The position numbers were made by a program, and so were the translations under genes. This document shows, piece after piece, positions 1 to 7,556 of a DNA stretch of 35,381 bases; position 1 is the stretch's first letter; each line of letters begins with the position of its first letter. Source of the DNA: CAZJCK01 sp964544635 (GTDB lineage Bacteria > Zixibacteria > MSB-5A5 > GN15 > FEB-12). Below the pieces are notes generated by a model that did not search any database, was not told the DNA's origin, and worked only from the letters and a program-made list of their open reading frames with translations. The stretch spans positions 1 to 35,381 of the forward strand of contig CAZJCK010000034.1 in the NCBI GenBank assembly GCA_964544635.1, read 5' to 3'.

Positions 1-1911
1 CCGGGCGACAAGGTTGGCCTGGCCTCGATCTGCGGCACCGTGATGCGGACCGGCGGTACCCAGAAGTGGACCGGCGATGAAATCGATGAGGCGCTGGAGG
101 CGGTCGGTGGATCGGTCGAAACATCGATCGGCCTGTCATCCGGTTCGGCGCGGGTCAATGTGCTCAGCGAGAATATGGACCTGGGCCTGAAGATCCTGGC
201 CGAAATTCTTCGTAATCCGGCCTTTGACGAAGACCGGGTGGAGTTGGCGCGGGTGCAGGCACGTTCGTCGATTTCGCGACGCAACGACGATCCGCAGCAG
301 ATCGCTTTCCGGGAGTTCCGGAAAGCGGTATATGGCTCGGAGTCACCGTATGCCCGCCACACAGAGTATAAGACGATCAATGCGATCAGCCGCGATGACC
401 TGGTGGCATTCCATAGCAAGTACTTCCATCCCCAGAACATCCAGATGTCGATCTGGGGTGACTTCGACAAGAAGGAACTGATAGCGCTCCTGGAGAAGTA
501 CTTTGGCGACTGGCAGCAGGGGGGCGAACCGGTACCGCCGCTGTCGGACGTGGACTATGAGCATGCCAACAAGGCGTTTTACATCGACAAGCCGGATGTA
601 AACCAGTCCAACGTGGTGCTCGGGCACATTGGTGGCCAGATCACCGATCCCGATTATGCCGACCGAATCGTGATGAATAATATTTTGGGCGGCGGCTTTG
701 GCAGCCGTCTGTTCAACAATGTGCGGTCGAAGGAAGGCCTGGCGTACGCGACTTTCGGCGTCTACAGTGCCAATATCGGCTATCCCGGCTTGTTCTATGC
801 GTTTGCGTCGACCAAATCGGGCACGACCATCAAGGCGGCCAAGGAGATCATCAAGCAAATCGAGAGTATGCAAACAACGCCGCCGACCGGGGATGAGATG
901 CGGATGGCCAAGGACGGGTACCTCAACTCGTTCGTGTTCAACTTCGACACCAAGTCGGAGGTCGTCAACCGCCTGATGAACTACGACTACTATGGCCTGC
1001 CGGAGGACTTCCTGTTTAAGGTCCAGGAACAGGTGCAGAATGTGACGCCGGATGATGTCATGACGGCGGCGAAGAACAACCTGCAGCCTGACCAGTTGCA
1101 TATCCTGGCGGTCGGAAACGGTGATGAGTTCGAGATGGGCCTGGCCGAAGCCGGTCTGGCGACGGCGGTTGACACGATCGATATCACCATTCCATCGGCC
1201 GAAGAAAAGCAGGAGCTGGAGATTACCGACCAGGCGCTGGCCAGGGGGATGGAGCTCTTGAAACAGTCGGCCCAGGCGCACGGTGGCGAGCAGGCGTTCG
1301 ACCAGATCGAATCGGTGCACCGTTCGGGTGAACTGGTGGTGCAGACACCGAACGGGCCGTTCCCGCTGCAGTTTGAGTCGCTGGCGGTGCTGCCCGACAA
1401 GTCACGCGAAGTGGTCACCGTGATGGGGCAGAAAATCTATGCCATCCGATCCGGCAACACCGGCTGGGAAACGCCGCAGCCGGGGATGCCGGTCGGCCCG
1501 ATGAGCGAGGAATCGCTGGCGGAGCGCAAGCAGGACGACATGCGCAATACCATTCGGATCTTCCAGTCGCTGGATGATCCGTATTATCGCGCGCTGTATG
1601 TCGGCACTGACGAAATGGCCGGCAAGACGGTCGATGTTGTTGTCCTGCTTGACGATGAGGGTGACGAGATCGTGCGGCTGGGGCTCGACCCGGCATCCCA
1701 TGCGATCGTTGCCAAATCGTACTACGGTGAGACCCAGGCCGGTCCGGGCACCATCATGCAGTCCGAGAGCAACCTGAGCGAGGTTGACGGTGTGACGGTG
1801 CCGATGACGGTGACGCGCGAGATGAATGGACAGACGCTCATGACGATTGAGACCAAGTCGATTGCGTTCAATGAGGCGGTGCCGCCGGACGCCTTCACGG
1901 AACCGCAGTAA
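1..1911 (+). CDS. M16-family peptidase-like protein (zinc-motif-less), 3' part, with C-terminal LolA-like domain
   Basis: The frame is open from base 1, so the gene begins left of the window; the ATG at 40 is internal. The first residues (GLASICGTVMRTGGT) align with the place where active M16 proteases carry HxxEH, but here no His or Glu pair is present. The motif RSKEGLAYATFGVYS, typical of the second half of an M16 unit, lies near base 730. This suggests the catalytically inactive partner of a two-subunit M16 peptidase, as in many bacteria where active and inactive subunits are adjacent genes. After about base 1220 a separate region of about 220 residues follows, beginning AxxHGG and rich in beta-strand patterns; it resembles the outer-membrane-lipoprotein-sorting (LolA/LolB-like) fold. 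The fusion is inferred from pattern only. Likely periplasmic or outer-membrane associated. A strong terminator follows at once, so this gene ends its own transcript. Confidence 0.85.
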   Translation, partial: PGDKVGLASICGTVMRTGGTQKWTGDEIDEALEAVGGSVETSIGLSSGSARVNVLSENMDLGLKILAEILRNPAFDEDRVELARVQARSSISRRNDDPQQIAFREFRKAVYGSESPYARHTEYKTINAISRDDLVAFHSKYFHPQNIQMSIWGDFDKKELIALLEKYFGDWQQGGEPVPPLSDVDYEHANKAFYIDKPDVNQSNVVLGHIGGQITDPDYADRIVMNNILGGGFGSRLFNNVRSKEGLAYATFGVYSANIGYPGLFYAFASTKSGTTIKAAKEIIKQIESMQTTPPTGDEMRMAKDGYLNSFVFNFDTKSEVVNRLMNYDYYGLPEDFLFKVQEQVQNVTPDDVMTAAKNNLQPDQLHILAVGNGDEFEMGLAEAGLATAVDTIDITIPSAEEKQELEITDQALARGMELLKQSAQAHGGEQAFDQIESVHRSGELVVQTPNGPFPLQFESLAVLPDKSREVVTVMGQKIYAIRSGNTGWETPQPGMPVGPMSEESLAERKQDDMRNTIRIFQSLDDPYYRALYVGTDEMAGKTVDVVVLLDDEGDEIVRLGLDPASHAIVAKSYYGETQAGPGTIMQSESNLSEVDGVTVPMTVTREMNGQTLMTIETKSIAFNEAVPPDAFTEPQ

Positions 1912-1934
1912 TCCGGACCTTCAAAAGTCGATGC

Positions 1935-1969
1935 CGGCGCCGGCAGCTACACGCTGTCGGCGCCGTTTT
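1935..1969 (+). terminator. Intrinsic terminator after the M16-like gene
   Basis: A 13-bp stem (1935-1947 with 1953-1965; one G-U pair, otherwise perfect) encloses a 5-nt loop and is followed by TTTTC. It sits 24 bases past the stop codon at 1911, which is the expected place for a rho-independent terminator. It separates the M16-like gene from the secreted-protein cluster. Confidence 0.85.
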
Positions 1970-2159
1970 CTTGTGGTGAAGGGGCAGGTCGAATCGGGCT
2001 AAGTCATTGTCTCATTTTTTGATTAAATCACTTGCCTGCAACCGGTAAAGGGCGTAGTTTCCATCTTTGGCAAGCTCGTATTTTGCCGCAGGATGGCATT
2101 AAACGATTGTCTCGGGCAATTCGTTTATGTGGTGATAAGTAACGGAAAAGCCATAGAGT
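1970..2159 (+). other. Leader/promoter region of the secreted-protein triplet
   Basis: This 190-base spacer is more AT-rich than its surroundings and must hold the promoter for the following three genes. A possible sigma-70-like pair TTGCCT (2032) and TAGTTT, 17 bases apart, is visible but weak. I see no riboswitch, tRNA or strong hairpin here. Confidence 0.3.
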
Positions 2160-4835
2160 GTGAGGATCATGGGACGCAGATCACGACGTTGGATTACCCT
2201 GTTCAGTACCGGCCTGATTGCCCTGCTCGCCGTTTCGGCGGCACACGGCCGAACTTCGGATGCAGACATTGACAAGTATAAATCGAGAACCCGGACCAGG
2301 GCGGCAGCGCCTTTCTATTGCGTGGTCGGCCACCGGGTAAACCAGCTGGTGCTGGCGGTCAATAATAACGGTACGTTTGGTACCGGCTTCTCGCAAGGGC
2401 AGTTAATTGACTGCCTGACCGGCACTGAGGTCAAGTCAGCAGAGTATCCGAAAGGCTCGAATACGACCTATCTCTTTGCGGCGTCGTTCTGGATCGGCGC
2501 GGTGGTCGGTCGTGATACCCTGGTGTCGGTGGGCGCCGACGGCTGGCAGGCAACGCGCGAGATGGTTCCCGATGAAGGCGAGGCCTTCGGCGAGATCAAA
2601 TTCCGGTCGATTACCGACCCAACGTCGCCGGAATTTGAGGATGCGATATCGGAGGAAGACTACATAGCGCAGTATACCGATACCATCATCGCGGGGGCAA
2701 ACGACCAGAGCCAGGACGTGATCGACGGTCGTCCTCACCAGCCGCTCAACATTGCGATCGAACAGCGTTCGTATGCCTGGTCGTACGACTACGCCGAGGA
2801 TTTCGTCCTGTTCGACTATGAAGTACGGAATATCGGTTTCCGGACGCTCGAAGAAGTATACATGGGCGTGTATGTTGACGGCGATGTTGGTCCCGAAGGA
2901 GACGCCGCAGCCGCACAGGATGACATCACCGGTTTTCTGAAGACTCTTACCCTGCCGCAGGGTGGTTGCCAGTTTGAGGATACGGTCGACATCGCCTGGC
3001 TGGCTGATAACGACGGCGATCCTGAGGGCAGCAATTTCGTGGAGGCCTCGGCTACTGCCGTGACGGCCACCCGAATCGTGCGTACGCCGAATCCCAACGT
3101 GACGGTTTCGTACAACTGGTGGATATCCAACGGTACGCCCAGTCAGGATTTCGGTCCTCGCCATAAAGCCAACCCGCGCGATTTCGGCACGGGCGGCCGC
3201 GGCACACCCGAGGGTGATCGCAACAAATATTATGTGCTGAGCAACGGTGAAAACGATTACGACCAGGTTTTTACCGGCAGCATAACGTCGGCCGACACCC
3301 TGTGGGAGCTGCCGCCACAGGAAAATGCGCTGATCTGGAGCCGTTCGCTGGATACCCGCTACCTGTTGTCGTTCGGTCCCTTTGAAATCAAGCCGGGTGA
3401 CCGTCTGCCGATCTCGCTGGCGTACGTCGCCGGCGCCGATTTTCACCAGGATCCGTCGAACTTCGAGAATAATCTGTTGAGTTATGATCCGCAGGCTTTC
3501 TACGACAATCTTGGCGTCTTCGACCTTGGTATCAACTCCCGCTGGGCGTCGTGGATTTACGACAACCCGGGTGTGGATACGGACAACAACGGCTCGCGCG
3601 GTAGTTTCCGTCTGTGCTGCACCGATTCGCTGTTACAGATTGATACGCTTGAGGGTGGCGTGATTGACACGACGACGGTACCTGATCTGGCAACCTGTGA
3701 TACGCTGTACTGGATTGGTGACGGGGTGCCGGACTTCCGTGGTGCGTCGCCGCCGCCGGCACCGGGCACCTGGCAGAACGAACAGGGTGTTTCGGCGCTG
3801 CGAATCATCGGTAGCGAGAATGCGCTGACTATTCGCTGGAACGGCTTGCTCTCGGAGACGACCGAGGATCCGTTCTCGAACGTGGCCGACTTTGAAGGCT
3901 ACCGGGTTTATCTGGCGCTTGACGACCGGGCGACGAGCTATTCCGTCCTGGCGTCGTATGATCGCGAGAACTACAATCGCTGGACACTTGATCCGCGGCC
4001 GGGCAACCCGATCAACTTCTCGCTGGTCGATATTCCGTTCACTCTCGATTCGTTGCGTGAACTCTATGGTGACAATTTCGATCCGCTCAATTTTACCCGC
4101 AACAACCCGTTCCGTCTGCCGGGCTTCCCGGATTCGGTATTCTTCTTTGAACGCCAGGATTTCAATGTGTCTGAGTTGGGTATTGACACTGAGATCCGCA
4201 AGCGGTTTCCTGCCATTACCGAAGCGCCGGTGCTTGATCCGCAGACGGGCGAGTACATCCTGGCACCCGACGACACGACCGAAAATGGTTTCATCAAGTT
4301 CTACGAGTACGAGTATGAAATCGACTCGTTGCTGCCGACGATCCCGTACTGGATAAACGTGACGGCGTTCGACTTCGGCTCCCCGGTGTCGGGCCTGCCG
4401 TCGCTGGAATCGGCAGTCACGCTCGGCGCCGACAATGCGTACACCGACGCCACCGCCTCCGAGGTGCGTGATCGCGGCCTGGACGTCTTTGTCTATCCGA
4501 ATCCGTACCTCAATGAAGGTGAGTATCTCGACCGCGGCTTTGAGCGGTTGAGGAATGAGGATGGTAACCTGCGGTCCGAGGATCGGTCACGCCAGGTAAC
4601 TTTCCAGAACCTGCCGCCACGGGCGCGGATTTCGATTTTCTCGCTTGACGGCGATCTGGTGCGCGAGATCGTGCACGACTGGTCGGGTGATCCGAACGAT
4701 CCGCTGTCGGGTCGCACCGAATGGGATCTGATCACGCGAAATACCCAGTTGGCCGTGTCCGGGTTGTATTACTGGACAGTTGAGGATCTTGAGACGGGCG
4801 AGGTACAAATCGGCAAGCTGATGCTGATCATGTAA
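2160..4835 (+). CDS. Large secreted surface protein, paralog 1 of 3, with PNP-type C-terminal sorting-like domain
   Basis: Function is unknown. Reading from the GTG at 2160 gives 891 aa; an ATG at 2169 (MGRRSRRWITLF) is an equally good start. Residues 4-30 form a signal peptide with a basic N-region and a cleavable hydrophobic core. The N-terminal half carries the block NQLVLAVNNNGTFGTGF (61-77) and many acidic, aromatic beta-type segments. DTDNNGSRG (473-481) and GDGVPDFRG (520-528) look like calcium-binding DxDxDG / thrombospondin-3-like loops split by a Cys-bearing insert. Residues about 545-740 resemble a fibronectin-III-like region (ALTIRWNG, DFEGYRVYLA). Residues 774-891 start VYPNPY, contain ISIFSLDGDLVREI and SGLYYWTVE and end IGKLMLIM, the layout of FlgD-like/type IX secretion sorting domains. 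No membrane helix other than the signal peptide. First of three tandem paralogs, 36 bases before the next. Export route is inferred, not shown. Confidence 0.85.
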   Translation: MRIMGRRSRRWITLFSTGLIALLAVSAAHGRTSDADIDKYKSRTRTRAAAPFYCVVGHRVNQLVLAVNNNGTFGTGFSQGQLIDCLTGTEVKSAEYPKGSNTTYLFAASFWIGAVVGRDTLVSVGADGWQATREMVPDEGEAFGEIKFRSITDPTSPEFEDAISEEDYIAQYTDTIIAGANDQSQDVIDGRPHQPLNIAIEQRSYAWSYDYAEDFVLFDYEVRNIGFRTLEEVYMGVYVDGDVGPEGDAAAAQDDITGFLKTLTLPQGGCQFEDTVDIAWLADNDGDPEGSNFVEASATAVTATRIVRTPNPNVTVSYNWWISNGTPSQDFGPRHKANPRDFGTGGRGTPEGDRNKYYVLSNGENDYDQVFTGSITSADTLWELPPQENALIWSRSLDTRYLLSFGPFEIKPGDRLPISLAYVAGADFHQDPSNFENNLLSYDPQAFYDNLGVFDLGINSRWASWIYDNPGVDTDNNGSRGSFRLCCTDSLLQIDTLEGGVIDTTTVPDLATCDTLYWIGDGVPDFRGASPPPAPGTWQNEQGVSALRIIGSENALTIRWNGLLSETTEDPFSNVADFEGYRVYLALDDRATSYSVLASYDRENYNRWTLDPRPGNPINFSLVDIPFTLDSLRELYGDNFDPLNFTRNNPFRLPGFPDSVFFFERQDFNVSELGIDTEIRKRFPAITEAPVLDPQTGEYILAPDDTTENGFIKFYEYEYEIDSLLPTIPYWINVTAFDFGSPVSGLPSLESAVTLGADNAYTDATASEVRDRGLDVFVYPNPYLNEGEYLDRGFERLRNEDGNLRSEDRSRQVTFQNLPPRARISIFSLDGDLVREIVHDWSGDPNDPLSGRTEWDLITRNTQLAVSGLYYWTVEDLETGEVQIGKLMLIM

Positions 4836-4871
4836 GCATCTCTGTTCACGTGGTGACAGGTTGGGAGTAGT

Positions 4872-7547
4872 ATGAGTGGGATTCTCAGGCGGGGCAATGT
4901 GCTGTCTGCTGCCCTGGTGGTGGCAACTGTACTGCTGGTTGCGGGCTCGACCGCAGAGGCACGAACTTTCGACGGGCTGAACAAGGGCAGGCAACTCGGC
5001 TTGAAATCGGCTCAAAATCCCGAATATTGTGTCGTCAGCCATAACATCAACCAGCTCGTCCTGGCCGTTAATAACAACGGTACCTTCGGTACCGGGTTTG
5101 TGTCGGGACTGTTGCAGGATTGCATCACCGGCGGCCCGATCAAGTCGGCCGAGTACCCGAAGGGCTCCAATCGATCGTATCTGTTTGGCGCGGCGTTCTG
5201 GATCGGGGCGGTGGTCGGTCGCGACACGCTGGTTTCGGTGGGCGCCGACGGCTGGGCGGGGTGTCGCGATCCGGAGTTCGTGCCGGAGACAGCGCCATTT
5301 GGCGCCATCGAGTATCGATCAATAACCGACCCCTCGAACCCCCAGGTCTTCGAAGGGGCAATCTCCGAGCAGGATTTTATTGCTGAGTATGCCGACACGC
5401 TGGTGCCGGGTCATAATCAGGAATGTACGGACAACATTGACGGTCGCGCCCACCTGCCGCTCAACATCGGCGTGCAGCAGCGCTCGTTTGCCTGGTCGTA
5501 CGCCTACGCTGAAGACTTTATCCTGTTCGACTACGAGATTCGCAACATCGGATTCCGCACTCTCGAGGAAGTATACATGGGGGTATATGTTGACGGCGAC
5601 GTCGGGGATGAAGGCTCGTTCGAAGATGCGCAGGACGACATCACCGGCTTTTTGAAGACATTCACCCTGCCGCAGGGAGACTGTATGTATGAAGATACCG
5701 TCGATATCGCCTGGCTGGCGGATAACGACGGTGATCCGGCTGACGGCAGTTTCGGTGAGGAATCGTCGCCGAATGTAACGGCAACGCGGATCGTGCGCAC
5801 ACCCAATCCGGATCTGCGTGTGTCGTATAACTGGTGGATTTCCAATGGTACGGCCGAGTTTGACTACGGACCGCGTCACAAGCGTAATCCTCGTGACTTC
5901 GGCACCGGTGGTCGTGGCACACCGGAGGGTGACCGCAATAAGTACTACGTACTGAGTAATGGTGAGAACGATTTTGACCAGGCGTTTACCGGCTCGATTA
6001 CGTCGGCCGATACCCTGTGGGAAGTGCCGCCGCCGTCGGCCGAACAGATCAGTCGGGCGCTCGATACCCGCTACCTCCTGTCGTTCGGACCGTTTGAAGT
6101 GAAGCCGGGTGATCGCCTGCCGATCTCTCTGGCGTATGTTGCCGGCAGCAACCTGCACCAGGACCCCGAGAACTGGAATAACAACCTGGCGCCGGGCATG
6201 TATAATCCGCAACTCTTCTACGACAATCTGAGTTTCTTTGATCTCGGTCTGAACTCGCGCTGGGCGTCGTGGATTTACGACAACCCCGGGGTCGACACCG
6301 ATAACGACGGTACTCGCGGGAGTTACCGTCTGTGCTGCGCCGATTCCCTGCTTCAGATTGATACCCTTGATGGCGGTGTAATCGATACGACGACGATCCC
6401 CGATCTGGCGACGTGTGATACCCTCTTCTGGATCGGTGACGGCGTACCTGATTTCCGGGGCGCCTCTCCCCCGCCGCCGCCCGGTACCTGGACGAGTGAC
6501 CAGGGTGTGCCGGCCTTGCGCATTGCGGGGTTGGACGGCGCGGTGCGTATACGCTGGAACGGTCTGTTGTCGGAGACAGCCGTTGATCCATTCTCAAACG
6601 AGGCCGACTTCGAGGGCTATCGTGTTTACCTCGGACTGGACAATCGTTCGCAGAGCTTTTCGGTCGTGGCGTCGTACGATCGCGAGAACTTCAACCGGTA
6701 CACCCTGGATCCACGTCCGGGTCAGCCGCTGAACTTCTCGCTGAAGGAGATTCCGTTCACACTGGACTCGCTACAGGCGCTGTATGGTGACAATTTCGAG
6801 CCGCTGCGCTTCAGCCGCAACAATCCTTTCCGGGTGGAAGGTTTCCCGGACTCCGTCTTCTACTTCGAGCAGCAGGACTTCAATGTGTCGGAACTGGGTG
6901 TTGAGACGGATATCCGCAAGGTGTTTGATGAAGCGGAAGAGCCGGAGTTCGATAATCTGGCCGGCGAGTACATTCTGACGGCCGAGGACACGACTGATGA
7001 CGGTTTCATCAAGTTCTTTGAGTATGAAATTTATGTCGACTCGCTCCTCCCCACTATTCCCTACTGGATCAATGTTACGGCGTTCGACTTCGGGTCGCCG
7101 GTTTCGGGATTGCCGTCACTGGAGTCGGCGGTCACGCTCGGATCGGTGAGCGCCTATACCGACGCCAATGCATCGGAAGTTGATCAGCGCGGCCTCGAGG
7201 TATTCGTTTACCCCAATCCCTATTTGAACGATGGCGAGTATCTTGACCGGGGTTATGAACGTTTGAGCAGCGAGGGCCGACTGTTGTCTGAGGAGCGGGC
7301 CAAGCAAGTGACTTTCCAGAACCTGCCGGCCCGCGCCCGGATCTCCATCTTCTCGCTCGATGGCGACCTGGTCCGTGAGATCAACCATGACTGGAGCAAC
7401 GACCCGGACAATCCGCTGTCGGGCCGGGCGCAATGGGATTTGATTACGCGCAACACGCAGTTGGCGGTCTCGGGCCTGTACTACTGGACGGTGGAAAATC
7501 TGGACACCGGGGAAACGCAAATAGGAAAGCTGATGCTTATCATGTAA
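4872..7547 (+). CDS. Large secreted surface protein, paralog 2 of 3
   Basis: An 891-aa close paralog of the preceding protein; long stretches are nearly identical (for example DTRYLLSFGPFE, KPGDRLPISLAYVAG, SPVSGLPSLESAVTLG). ATG at 4872 follows a GGGAG ribosome-binding site, and residues 1-31 form a signal peptide ending near AEA. Same order of blocks: NNNGTFGTGF, WWISNGT, DTDNDGTRG with the Cys-Cys insert, GDGVPDFRG, FN3-like region, VYPNPY-type C-terminal domain, tail IGKLMLIM. The two copies diverge mostly in the N-terminal 50 residues and in acidic loops such as around residues 130-190. Likely co-transcribed with its neighbours, since no terminator lies in the 36- and 9-base gaps. Function unknown; a structural or adhesive surface role is a guess from size, Ca-loops and secretion-type ends. 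Confidence 0.85.
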   Translation: MSGILRRGNVLSAALVVATVLLVAGSTAEARTFDGLNKGRQLGLKSAQNPEYCVVSHNINQLVLAVNNNGTFGTGFVSGLLQDCITGGPIKSAEYPKGSNRSYLFGAAFWIGAVVGRDTLVSVGADGWAGCRDPEFVPETAPFGAIEYRSITDPSNPQVFEGAISEQDFIAEYADTLVPGHNQECTDNIDGRAHLPLNIGVQQRSFAWSYAYAEDFILFDYEIRNIGFRTLEEVYMGVYVDGDVGDEGSFEDAQDDITGFLKTFTLPQGDCMYEDTVDIAWLADNDGDPADGSFGEESSPNVTATRIVRTPNPDLRVSYNWWISNGTAEFDYGPRHKRNPRDFGTGGRGTPEGDRNKYYVLSNGENDFDQAFTGSITSADTLWEVPPPSAEQISRALDTRYLLSFGPFEVKPGDRLPISLAYVAGSNLHQDPENWNNNLAPGMYNPQLFYDNLSFFDLGLNSRWASWIYDNPGVDTDNDGTRGSYRLCCADSLLQIDTLDGGVIDTTTIPDLATCDTLFWIGDGVPDFRGASPPPPPGTWTSDQGVPALRIAGLDGAVRIRWNGLLSETAVDPFSNEADFEGYRVYLGLDNRSQSFSVVASYDRENFNRYTLDPRPGQPLNFSLKEIPFTLDSLQALYGDNFEPLRFSRNNPFRVEGFPDSVFYFEQQDFNVSELGVETDIRKVFDEAEEPEFDNLAGEYILTAEDTTDDGFIKFFEYEIYVDSLLPTIPYWINVTAFDFGSPVSGLPSLESAVTLGSVSAYTDANASEVDQRGLEVFVYPNPYLNDGEYLDRGYERLSSEGRLLSEERAKQVTFQNLPARARISIFSLDGDLVREINHDWSNDPDNPLSGRAQWDLITRNTQLAVSGLYYWTVENLDTGETQIGKLMLIM

Positions 7548-7556
7548 GGCATCGCG

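Noticed and set aside
2006..2113. Direct repeat ATTGTCTC at 2006 and 2106, exactly 100 bases apart
   Set aside because: An 8-mer recurring in 250 bases is expected by chance; no longer similarity surrounds it.
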